From Pseudoscleropodium purum (lineage: Eukaryota > Streptophyta > Bryopsida > Hypnales > Brachytheciaceae), in assembly GCA_963969395.1 (NCBI GenBank), contig OZ017797.1:36518001-36582000 (forward strand): 64,000 bases of DNA, written 5' to 3'. How positions within the stretch are numbered: position 1 is the stretch's first letter; each line of letters opens with the position of its first letter. A program made the position numbers and the translations under genes. This document shows, piece by piece, positions 37,201-49,700 of the stretch. The notes beneath the pieces were generated by a model, which did no database searches, was not told the origin of the DNA, and worked only from the letters and a program-made list of their open reading frames with translations.

Positions 37201-40200
37201 GATAGAATGAAATACAATGAAATATGGTGAAATAAAGAGATTAGATCATGGTTTTAAAATTGTAACATTTGGATTTCAATATGCATATGGTAAAATTGGC
37301 AAGTGATTTTTTGAACTTTAAATAGAATATACAAGATTGACTTCAATCTTTTATTTAAATTAATGTTTATGGTATGTGAATTTAATTTAATTTATAAGTT
37401 CGATATAATGTAAATAGATGTTACTTTTATACTAATCAGTTATATAATATAATATGTGATTATTTGAAACAACAATTCTTTGTTTTTGATTACTTGGAGG
37501 CTATTTTAAATGAAGAAGACATTGGAGTTGAAGATAATATAAGGCTTGAAAACACCCCATTTACAACTATCTATATCACATGTAACTATCATAGTAATAT
37601 CTATACAAATGCAAATGATGTATCATATGGATTTTTTGTATAGTTTGCTAAAGGATAATCATTATACTACACCTCATATTAGTCATGCTTTTTTTTGCAA
37701 AACAAGATAATTTTAGCACTACACAAAAATAGTACGTGATAGAGGACAATTTGATATTGTTCTTTATCAAAAGTCTTCATTCTTCAAATGCTATTTCATT
37801 TTAAAGAATACAATGTGTGGTGCAATTTATAATAAATTTTTTATTAGTTGGATTAGGAGTTGTAATATGGAATATTAAAATTATGTAGTCTAATAGACTT
37901 ATAGGTTATCTATCTTTAATAAAGATTTGAGTTTGTGTTATTGAATTCATTATTTAATTTAATGTGATTTTTGTTGAATTAATTTTCTATATTATTTGAT
38001 TTTACATGATTTCATTTGTATTATATGTCCTATTCTTCAACACTTTATCTTTACACCATTAATGACAATTGGGAAATAACTAAAAAGAAAGTTTCATTAC
38101 AATTTTTGGATATATTGAAAAAGAAGAAGTAATTATAATTTTTGTAATAATAAATCATTGAAGATAATGTAGTTGTAATATGAAGACAATACTAAAATGA
38201 AGTGAACTAGTGAAATGAACCTAAGGATTGAAGTGTTTCCTTGAATTTCAAATTTTTCTAAATTTTTGAAATTGAAATTATAACATTGAATAAAAAACTG
38301 AAATTGAAATCTAAAAGGTCAAATAAAATATCTACATTGTATAATTGTGAAAAATTATATGAGATATAGTATATATCATGGTATTTGAAGATGTTTTTCA
38401 GAGTTTTAAATGGTGCGAGACCATAGGTATATTGAAGCACTTTGCATGCTTAATAGTTTGATATTTTATTACTATAATAAATATTGTATTTTATTATTAG
38501 GAAAAATTATGATTGGTTTCGATGAAGGCAAATGTCATAAGAAATCTAAAAATCTATACAAACTAATGAAAGAAATGATGGATGAAAAGAGTGAAATTGT
38601 GATATCAAAGTTATAGAAGTAGTAGACAAATTAGCTTTTCAATAATATTTCAATATGTAGTATTTGTGTGCCTGCAACATTTGCTTTAACTTTTTTTTGT
38701 TCCTATTATTTTTCTTTTACATTTATGTAGTTTTCTTGGATGAAAGGTTGGTGATCTTTAGCTCTAGCAAACACAACTAAGAAAATCTTGCTCTTGAAAA
38801 CACTAATTGATGCATAGAATTCAAATCACAAATAACCAAACAATTTTACTTTCACTTTGAGGCAATGTATTTATCATTTTGAAGTCTAGTAAGCCAATTC
38901 AATGTCCTTGTTGTTTTTAATTTCATTGTTCACTTTCTATGCAATGACAACATGTACAAAGTTAAAGTTTGTTATCAAGTATGAATATCCATTGCTTAAA
39001 AAGTTTAAGCATTGTATGGTCAAAGTGTTGTTTGTATTTTGCTTATGAATCTTGAATGATAAAGAGTAATTCATGTTGAGTAAATTATTTCTATAACATT
39101 GATATTTTTTTATTTTTTACAATTATTATGTCATTTTTTGGGGTATTATTCTTTAATTTCTATTACTAATGATTATACTATGTGTGTGCAAAAAACTTCC
39201 TACATAGTTTGGCATTTTTTCTTTCTTATTGTTCTTAGCTTCTCACTTGAATTTTTTAATTTAAATTTAAAATTTAAAATAAAATCATTTTGAAGAACAA
39301 GTTTCTTATTCATCAAATCACTAATGATGTTCTGGTTGAGGAATGTTTTTTTTTCATCTATTCAAAAAATGGCACGAAAAAATAGTCAAACAAAAAAAAT
39401 CTTTAGTTTCAAGATCTATTTTGAAGAACCATTTTTTTGTTATAAAATCTACTCTAATTGGGCATGCTTATTTTATATTCTTTCATGTAGTTATATGATA
39501 GAATAGTGAAGGACTTTAATGAATCTAACTTAAAAACTATCATGTGAAAATTGTATTATGTATGCTAAGGCTTTAGAAGACCACAAAATGAACATTCTTC
39601 TCAAACTAGAAAAGAAATCAAGGCATGTCATAAATTTGAAGGCCAATTGTGTAGAAATCATTTCTTAAATTCCTTAGATAATGACTCATATACCTCTAAG
39701 TAAATCAATGATAGTTGTGAATAGAGAGAAAGCTATGAACATAGATCTTATAAGTAATAGATTGAATCTCAAGAGTATACGTATCATCATATAGAGTGCA
39801 ATAGAAGACAACATTTCAAAATATAAAAAGATTCAAGTGCTAAATTTTAAAAAGAGTTTGAATATACTAAAGAAGTTTGGAATTTCCAACATAATGAACA
39901 ATACAAAGCCAAAAATTTGGCAAAGAAAGTTTTATGACATGTAAAGAAACATTGCAAATGTAGGAGATGGATTCAATTTCAACAAACACAACACTAGTAC
40001 TAGTAGAGAAAAAATTTGAATCATGAAAAATAATTTTTTACGGGGAAATGAAAAACTCTATTGTTGAAGTTGCAATAAGACTTATAGAACATCTTTTTTT
40101 TATTTTGTTGTAATTGCAATGTGAAATAGGTTGGAACTATTGCTAGTGTTGCATTTGTAGATGATGAATTGAAGATTCACATAATAGTTGCAATTAAGAA

Positions 40201-41880
40201 AGAGACAACAACTACAAATGTCAAAAATGTTGAATGAAAAGGTAGATACTGTTAGTATATATTGGAAAGTTGAAGCTAACTTATGAGAAAATATTCCATA
40301 CTTGTGTGAGACATGTAGTGTTGAATTATCTTTGGGGTAAACTTAAATTCTTTTAATCCAAGGCAATACAAAAAACTCAATTTGAATCATGTAGACATTT
40401 GTCATTTATTTTTTGACCTCTCAAATTCTTTTGTTCAAGAATTTATGGAGCACTGTTCTATCAAATATAACATTAGGAAAATTTTAAAGCCTCAACAAGG
40501 CTATGAGTTTTGCACCCTATTGTGCAATTATAAAAAATAACTATTTTTATTTTTTTAAATTTGGATCTGACATGGCAATGACATGGCACCACTGGTGCTA
40601 TGCTAGATCGTCTATTTTTAAATTTTATTAAAAATAAAAATAAAAAAATTCCAAAAGAATTTTTTTTTTATTAATTTTTTCTAAATTTGCACTGTGTAAG
40701 TGTCGAAAATTAGAAACTTGAAACTTTGTTGAGGGTTCAAATTTTTTGTAATACTTATCCCTTATGTACTTTATGTAAAGACTAATTCAATTTGTGAAGG
40801 TAAGAGAGTTTGAGTTGGCAACTTTGTTGTTTATTAGTGAAAGTTTAATTATGCTTTGGAAAATTAAGGACATTATTAAGTATGCAATAGAACTAAAGTA
40901 CACAAAAGAAATGCACTTGAGGTATGGTAATTTTGTGTCATATTTTCCTTCTTTTTCTTCTTTTTTTGCACATGTTCACTGTTTTAAAAATATGAACTAT
41001 TTTTCCTTGTTTGTTTTGTAGAGGTTAATCAAATAGTGACACAATGGTTTTAGAGAAGGGTAGTCATGTGTAAGTAATAGTTTCATATCTAGGAATTTGA
41101 TTTCTATTTTATTTATTTTTTAAATGAAGTTTTATTGAAAAATGAAAATTTCTGTATTTTATGAAGAATTGCATATGAAATATTGATTTATGTAGTTCTT
41201 TTTTTTCTCATGTGGAGCCTTTGAATATTGATGGTTTAGAATCTAGAAAAATTCGAGATGCAAATTTGTGTTTGTAGCAACATTGAACAAATATATTTGT
41301 AGCTTTAGGTGGTTTTTTGAAGTATTTTTCTTTTTTCAATTTCTTTTTTCAGATTATCTTGAAAAATAGTTTTATTTTTTGAAGGGATAAATGGAACACT
41401 ATACATGGTGGAAGTTCAAGGCCTTAATAGAGGAGTACAATATTCCTAAGGCCTTTTACATAATTCTATTATATGTGATACTTTGAAAAATACCATTTTT
41501 GACATGTGAATACCATACAAGATTTCTATGCTAGAAGAATACTTTAGAGTTTCTTTTCTTCTTCTTTTTTGAAATCTTTTATTGTTTTCTAAAAATCAAA
41601 CATTGAAGTGTTCATTTTCTTGATATTTTCCATCATATTTTTTGTGTATAACTTTTAAAGATAAGTTTTCTTAAGTCTAAATTTTTAGTGACATACTATT
41701 TTCAATGCTTTATAAATTATAACAATTTTATTTTATTTATAAAAAAAATTAATTTCAAAACTCACAATACTCATTGAAATAGGCCGTTTTGAGCCGAAAA
41801 CAACATATGTTTTTTTGCAACATCCCATTATTGGATTGTATTTTTTTTCCTTTTCTAATTGTTTGATGCTTCTCTAGTCA
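34291..41880. other. Long AT-rich intergenic stretch, no gene supported
   Basis: 7.6 kb of very AT-rich DNA with poly-T (36758-36774) and short frames only (38258-38616, 39099-39506, 40794-41021), none with a domain. Parts of 36350-40350 read like strongly decayed coding DNA, but no motif is clear enough to name. Confidence 0.4.
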
Positions 41881-42187
41881 ATTTTCTAGTCACATTTCAA
41901 CATCATTCTCCTATGTTTCTCTTTAGTTGAATTGTCAAACAATTTCTCAATATAAAATCCAAGTGTTTTTTCCCTACAATGTTTTCAATCAAATTTTCCT
42001 ATTTCACTTATACAAAGTTCCATGATTATTCTTGTCAGTTTCTTAGTCACATTTCATTTCCTTATGTTTCTCTTTAGTTGAATTGTGAAACAATTTTCTA
42101 TTATAAAATTCATGTGTTTTTCCTACAATGTTCTCTATCAAATTTCCCTATTTCCCTTATACAAAGTTCTCCAATTAATTTTCTTGT
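41881..42187 (+). repeat. Tandem duplication of about 155 bp
   Basis: Two units, about 41881-42038 and 42039-42187. Each has TCTTAGTCACATTTCA-like, CTATGTTTCTCTTTAGTTGA, the AAACAATTT block, CCTACAATGTT, ATCAAATTT and TTATACAAAGTTC in order. The copies are about 85% identical with a few small gaps. Confidence 0.75.
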
Positions 42188-42806
42188 CTCCCCTTCCCCT
42201 ATGATAGCCACATTCCTAGTGTTATATTAAAAAAGGTAGTTGTTAAAGGGGACTTTTGGTACAATGCTTGTAAGGGACCCTAAAAATGTTCATTTTGTTG
42301 TACTCGACAAACTTGTGCATTATACCCAAACATGCATCCAACCATACTTAGATGCTTGGAAGAACAAACTCAATTATTCAAATGTTGCCACGTTAATCCC
42401 TAAATTCTAGAGGCACCAAAATTTGGTGTCAACAACATTTTGAAGTTAAATAAAACCTAACCAAGTTTCTATTTTTGAATAGTTTTTTTTTATGGTTTTT
42501 TTTTATCATAAAAAATCCATATTTGGAAATGATTGATTATGATTTTTCTATTCAAGGTTTTGAGTATGGATGTCCATTGTAATCTCAACTTTTTATAGTG
42601 TTAAGAGCTCTTGGAAATGAGCCTCAAATACACTAGATCTCAAAAAATAATTCACATTAGAAATTCACTTAAAAAAATTATAAACAAGATTTTAGAAGCC
42701 TTGAATTGATCAAGTTTCCGTATGTTATGTCCCTTAACCTCATATTTTTCTAGTGACCAATTTTTTAGATTTGTCTCACAAAAAGACTCAAAAGAGGATT
42801 GAAAGA
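42188..42806. other. Intergenic DNA between the tandem duplication and the MITE
   Basis: AT-rich; no gene or repeat recognised. Confidence 0.4.
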
Positions 42807-42814
42807 TTTTGAAC

Positions 42815-43185
42815 CATGGTTGTGATAGTGGACGGATGTCCGGTTCGCCTGTTCGTTAGAGGTCCCGCCCGTCCGATACAATCAACACATAGTTGACTTT
42901 CTGATAACGGAAAAATAGGCCACGCGGATGCCATGTGGATTAAGGAACATATTGGGTGTGGACGAGATCGTCAAGGCGTAGACGAGATCGTCAGGGCATG
43001 GTGAAGTTCGCGCCCGATCTACACAAGTCCGCGCCCTGACATTGACAGTGAAGTTCGCGCCCTGGATTTCGCATTCCGAGGTGATGTGTCATTCCGCAAA
43101 ATTGCACAAGTTACAAAATTAAAGCCGTCCGGACCGTCCGTACGTCCGGTCCGATGACCCTAACTCGCCCGTTATGACAACCATG
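42815..43185. mobile_element. Non-autonomous hAT-like MITE, GC-rich, 371 bp
   Basis: The element stands out as a GC-rich block in AT-rich DNA. It starts CATGGTTGTGATAG (42815) and ends GTTATGACAACCATG (43185), imperfect terminal inverted repeats with a perfect outer 9 bp. It is flanked on both sides by the 8-bp direct repeat TTTTGAAC (42807-42814 and 43186-43193). An 8-bp target duplication and an end of the form CANNG fit the hAT superfamily. Subterminal GTCCGG/CCGGAC motifs are repeated, and inside there are two direct repeats (AGACGAGATCGTCA-type twice and TGAAGTTCGCGCCC twice). No transposase frame. Confidence 0.8.
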
Positions 43186-43470
43186 TTTTGAACCACTTTC
43201 ACAATTTCACGACACCCTCATAATCAAACATTTTAATCATTTAATCCATAAATGATAAATTGTTGTGTTTTCTTTTCGTATGTGATCTTTAACATATCTG
43301 GATTGAATTTGTATGGTTACAATTTATCAAAAATTAATACAACTTATCAAAACTTCAAAACGTTGACTTTTTGTTCAATTTAGAGCAAAATAATTTGGAG
43401 AAGCTCAATTTAGAGTAAAATAATTCCGAGAAACTGAAAAAAAAAAAGGCCTCGGGCATTTAGGGGTTAA

Positions 43471-43740
43471 GATAAGTCGGCGAACTAACAAGTTCACTTC
43501 AAAAATAAGCTTTGGTCGGACGAAATATCCCTCGCTACTGGTTATGTGCAACTTGGGCAGGCGATACTCACTATCATCCACAAATGTTACAAAAGTATAA
43601 TCCGCTCTGATACGACGGACAAGGGGAGCACCCACAACGGTCAAGCCAGTCTCCTATGATACAGCTTGCGGGGCGAGAAATGGGGTGCCTAGAATTCTAT
43701 CAGAAAGGGCTCTAGTAGGAGTGCTCTACTGCTACTGCTA
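43471..43740 (-). other. 3' untranslated region of PDR copy 2
   Basis: Matches 8943-9216 with scattered substitutions. It includes the shared stretch with TGTAACATTTGTGGATGATAG in both copies. The homology ends at about 43471. Confidence 0.6.
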
Positions 43741-46700
43741 CTACCGCTGCTGGAAGTTCAAGTGCTTGATGGCAAACGCAAAGACTCCTGCAAAGAGCAG
43801 GGTGAACAAAATAGGCATGAAGACAACCACGCCCAACATGGACTCCACGAAGCCAAATCTGCTTCGGAGAAACTCGCGCATGGGAATGTAATTTGCGGTC
43901 ACGTCGTCGAGACCGATCGGCAGCACCGACACCGGCAGGTCCTCGAACTGGGTGAGGATCTGGCCGTACAACGTCCACGCTGTGGGGCAAATCCAGTAGT
44001 ACCAAGACCACCAAACGGGAATGTCCTGCATGGTTCAAGGGCAACATTCAAACGTTCAGAATCACTGCCAAGAAACAATTAGTGATGTTGTTTTAGGGTA
44101 ACACTATTGAGAACAATGATGCTCTTATGTGACATGTGACAAAATTATGTTTTGGTGAAGGGAAAAATGGTAGAGAGAAATCGAGGACCTACCGGCTTGA
44201 AGATCACGAAGCCCGAGAAGAGATTGAAGATGGAGTAGAAGCCGGACGCCACGATGGCCGCGACCTGGTGGTTGGGGGTGAGAGACACAGCCATCATGCC
44301 ATAATACGTGAAATAGAGGAGAGTGAAGAACATGATGTACGTATACCAAAAGAACTTCATGAACGTCCAATTCAAGTTGATCATGGAGTACGTGATCAGC
44401 GAGTACGCGATGGTTTGGAGGAAGCAGTAAGGAATCTCGATCAGCACCTGCACAAACATCAAAATCAAAACGTTAAAATACTTCCCGAGGTCAGCTCACA
44501 GCTAGTGAGATCATGCATTCATGCCAATCAATCACATCAAAATCCATTCACGTTAGACTGACGGTGAAGGCGTGGTGCATCCTTGGCTTCATACCTGGGC
44601 GATGGCATACGGGAATGCGGAGTACATCCCCGCAGCTCTCTCTCGATAAAAAATGGTCCGCTCGATGGCCACCACCGGCTGAACGCCAGAAGCATTGTTC
44701 ACTCCAATGAACAAAGTCGCGCCATACATGGAGCCCATCACACTCAGAAGAGTCACCGCTTTCGTCCTGTGCAGGTACGTTCAAACCAAGATCAATGAAT
44801 ACATGCGTTTCTAGAAAGTGAACTCAAGTAACCTCCACAGTCAAGTTAAACATGTAATTAATCCAAGATGCATTCCTAAGACGGCATTCACACTCAGGTT
44901 CTGGGATGGCGTACGTCTGATGACCCAGGTTCCAGAAGATGGTGCCGAAGAGGAAAGCAGCGACGATGGTGAACAGGAAACGGGCCATGTTGTACGGCGG
45001 GCTCCGCCAGTACGTCCACCATTGCTTCCAGAAGCACGCCTGCACTTGCACGAAGAACGGCTGCGAATATTGCGTCGGGTAGTACAAGTCCTCCGCTCCC
45101 GGCTGCGGTTCCCCCAAATCCCGCACCAGATCCTTGTTGACCCTGCCACAACGAGGAGGAATACATAATTGCAATGTCAGTTTCCCTCCCTCTGCCATAG
45201 ATACCAAAGGAATTTATGTTGTGGAAAGATGGAATGCACGCTTGAAAACATTTTCGCAGTTTGAGGGAGATTCGAAGGAACTTACTGGCAGAGCGATGAG
45301 TTTCTGTAAATCTCCGCGAAGTCGATGCCCAGCTGCGTCTCCACGGACACACTGCTGGCTTCAAGCATCCACGTGGCAGGGTTGATGCCTTCCTTGATCT
45401 TCTGAACGCCAGGAATAGCCTACAGGTCATAAAGGAAAAGCAGGAATTCACCTGTTAGTTCCGGCTTTGTGCATAGATCTGCTGAAGAATTTGTAAGAGA
45501 GTTGTATACAATCCATCCACAGGTGATAATTTCGTCAGGGTTCCAGAGATTGTGAAAGTCAATGCTCACCTCAAAGTATGCAACAAGCTTGTGGGACTGT
45601 CGCCCAAGAGGTCCCATGTAGATGGTTTGTCCACCGCGTTTCATCAACAGCATCTGCATGGATATATATACCGAATTAAATCTTTAGCAGATAAATATGT
45701 TCGAAGGGATTCACATTGCACATTCAAGAAGAACTCGCTTGTGCAGAACGTTTTGGAGATCTGAAAGACGAGAATCGCAATGCCCTACCTCATCGAAAGC
45801 TTCGAAGATGTCGATGCTGGGTTGATGAATGGTGCACACAACCGTGCGACCAGTGTCCACCGTATTCCGCACAGTGCGCATCACAATGGCCGCCGCGCGC
45901 GCATCCAGGCCACTCGTGGGCTCGTCCATGAAAATGATGGAAGGGTTGGCCACCAGCTCCACGGCGATGGTGAGACGCTTCCGCTGCTCGGTCGACAGAC
46001 CAGACACTCCAGGCAGTCCCACAACCGCATTCTCCAACGGCGTCAGCTCCACTAACTCCATCACCTGATCCACGAATTGCTGTACGTACAGGCACCCAAA
46101 CTCCAAGTCAGTGTCGGTCCAGAGTCATTCAGTCTTGTTTATTTCACAGCCGACATGCCAATTATATACTTCATATTCAACTAAAAGACCACAGGCAATA
46201 TCAGAATTCATTACAATTGATACCATTTCTACCGCAAATGCATTTCACATAATATCCCTGACATAAATATTTTCGTGCATATACTACTGATTTGATACCT
46301 CGCGAGTGTCCTTGTCGATGTCCCCGGGCAGCCGCAACCACGCGGAGTACACAAGCGACTCGCGCACCGTCACCTGCGGCGAATGGATGTCATTCTGCTC
46401 GCAGTACCCCGCAATGCGAGCGAACGTCTCTTGCTTCTTCGGGAACCCGGAGATCGTGATCTCGCCCTCAATGTAGCCGCCCGTCTTCCGCCCCGCCAGC
46501 ACGTCCATGAGCGTCGTCTTCCCGGCGCCGCTCACTCCTACCAGCGCCGTCAGAACGCCCGGTCGGAAGGCACCCGTGATCCCGTGCAGGAGCTGCAGCC
46601 GGGTCTCGTCCGTCTGGCTCTTCATTTCCGCAGGCATGTCCACGTAGTACTTGATGTCGTCGAAGGCGATGGAGTGCGGCTGGAACGGCAAGATCATGCC

Positions 46701-49700
46701 CTTCTTGGCGCCCATCCTGGCGCTGGCGCCGCTCATGGAGTCGCCCTCGATGGCGTAACGGTCGAAGTCCATGGTTTCCAACTTCTCCGCTCTCGGCCGA
46801 TTTCCGGATGCGTTGTCAGATGAGAAAGGATTTTCTGTTGACATGCAGTGTCAAGTAACGTTACTCAAAAGGTTAGGATCTGTAGAACGCAATGAAACAA
46901 CCAAGAGAGCTGGCCATGTCTAATGTATCTCAGAGCTGTAAAGGAGAAATTACAGCCTGAGATAACCATAACTCGGGCCCGCGGCATAAAGTTTACCATT
47001 ACGAAAATGACAAGAATGCAAATGATAGGCTCAGCTGTTCAACTTACGTTTCACTTTGGATGTTTTCTGGAAATGTCGCAACCCTGCCAGCGAACTGCGA
47101 GACTTGCGTCTGGACCGACTTCTCAAGCGTCCTGAAAGCAATGGCTGCTCGCCCAAAAGGTTGGCTCTCTTCTCCTCCAGAGCCTCCTCAGAAATAGACG
47201 TTTGTGATTTCCCGATGGCTGCATTCGAATAATTAAGTGTAGATCGTTAGTCCTCAATCTGTCCGCTTCACACAAGTCTTTAACATCGTCGTACAGTAGA
47301 ACCTCTCAAAAGCAATAATCTCTAAAATAAAAACCTCTCTAAGATAATATTGATTGCCAGTCCCACCCTAAGCCACATATAAACGTCAGGAATGCAAAGT
47401 GCCCCTCCCAAATGTAATAGCCTCTCTAATGTAAAGTGTCAGACCAGTCTGAGCCCTATTACGTCATAAAGTTTAAATGGATTTGAAATCACTAAATCGA
47501 TTGACCATATTGGAAAAGTACACCTGCGAGAGGGTCGAGTTGATTTATAACCAAATTCAGTCAGCTGGTGCTGGGTCAAGGAATAATTAAAATTGCAATA
47601 TATATGTAAGTCTTATGTTCTCCCTTTAAAAAGTGTTAAACATTCCAGTAGTTGTAGACAAAAACCAAAGCACACGCAAAGTGGAAATTCGACTTACGGC
47701 TCAAGTATGTGAGAGTGATAACATAGATGACGTTGAAAATGACGATGGTCAACAACAAAGCAGCCACTGCCACCCAGTAATACGAATTTCGCGCGGGGAT
47801 TCCTCTGCTCTTAAGCACCGCCGCCCCCAGCGTCCGGTTATTGGCGTCCGGGTTCTGCACGTCAGGGAACCACCAGACACCCTTTATAAGAAACTCGAAA
47901 CCCGCGAAAATGTGACGCACAGTCGGGATCAATCCACTTTATTATTCTATGAAAGTAGACATTTGGTTTTCTTCGGTTAAGATTTCTGCATTTGCGAACA
48001 CTGAATTGGATGATTTCTGATCAGACACATACAGAATTGGTTGGGTGAAAAAACGGGTTCAAAATGGACAATTCTGAACAAACCTACCTTATCCCAGCGT
48101 GGAGAAAGGAACTCATTGATACTCAGGGCGCTTTGGGCATAATTGAGAGGGGAGATCCAGTAGCCCCAAATCCACCAGGGCTTGATCTCCACACGGGGAA
48201 GGATGAATCCTCCCAAAGTGAAGATGATCAGGAGAAGGAAAGTGCCTCCCGTGCTCGCCAGCACCATGGTCCGAAAAATGCCAGCAATCATCCGAAACAT
48301 GGCTCCCGCCATTTGATGCATCAGGAACAGAATCAAATAGTATTTGAAGAACCTGGAGAGTCGAGAAATTCAGTGAAAAACGAGGTTAGAGACTTAAATG
48401 GCATTCGCAACGACATCGTACATTTGGTCCTTCAATTATCATTTGATAAAGAAGAAACTGACCATTTGGTTGGGTTTAGGGTTTATCAAACTCCCCATGG
48501 AATGAATGTCAGGATAATTCAACCAAATCTGCCCTTATGCAACTCTTCCAAAGCTCTCCGGGTGGTTTGCGGGGTGAACATATAGCGAATTACGTATCTA
48601 GAAGACAGACTGGGACTTGGAATTCTCTTGAAGCGTAGCACGCTCTGGAGGGCTGATGGAGCCTGTTACCTCTGGCCTTCGGGAGAATAGCCAATTTCAT
48701 AGTATGTTAGGATGGTGTAGATTCCGGCCTCCGCAACCGAAGACGGTAAGCTCAACGCCAAGCTGGGTAACGCATACGCCCACGCGGGATAAAACAGGAG
48801 ATCCCGTTGCTTGTAAAACACGGGCAGCCGATCCAGAGTCAGAGACAGCTCCGCATAGCCATTGAACATGATGATCACAATGCCGAAAAACATGGCGCCC
48901 ATATACTGCATCGCGTCGTCCATAGAGTTTTGATTTAAAGTCGTTCTGAAGAACACCGTCATCGATATCAAACCCACGATTCCAACCTGCATCCAATTCC
49001 CAAATCGCCATACTCGTTAAAACAATTGATCTCTATGAAATCGATTGGCACAAGTTCTCCAGATGCCCATCTCGAACCTCAGATCCAGAAAGCTTTGCGC
49101 ACTTGAATATCCTAAATCTGGCGCTCTGAACAGGTCACTTTCAAGACAACGATCATTCAATCTGAAGCTCATGGACTAAGTACGTCCACAAGTCAGAATT
49201 CTTGGAAATGCAGGAAATGGTCGACTAATTTAAAAAGTGAACCAATATGGTATCTGATCATTCACCTGGATCGTTTTGGAAACGTAAACCACGGAATTGC
49301 GCTTCATAAGAAGCCACTCTTTCGCAAAGTTGGCTTTGAAAAGCTCATAACGACCAGTCGAGTACTTCTCAAACACCAAAGCCGCCTTGTGACTCGTATT
49401 CTTATCGTATGGGACTGCGATCTCGTGCGCCATCTTCTGACCCACGTGGAACGTTTTGAAAAGGTCGGAAAATTGCTTGACAGACACGAATCTGTATGGG
49501 CGTCGCTTGTCAAACCAATACTGCTCTTGGTCCTTCATTGACGTCACCTGTATTCAACAGTATTTTAGAAAAGTTGCACCTACTTTCCACTCTCGATTTT
49601 CAGCAAATATGAATACTCCAGTCTGACTCAAAAAATCCCCACAAACATTAGAATGGGGGAAATTTCAAAAACTCGCGTTCAGCAATCTGAAGGCTCGTTT

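Noticed and set aside
36350..40350. Decayed hAT or MuDR transposase
   Set aside because: A few coding-like phrases near 40270 but no conserved catalytic motif could be placed.
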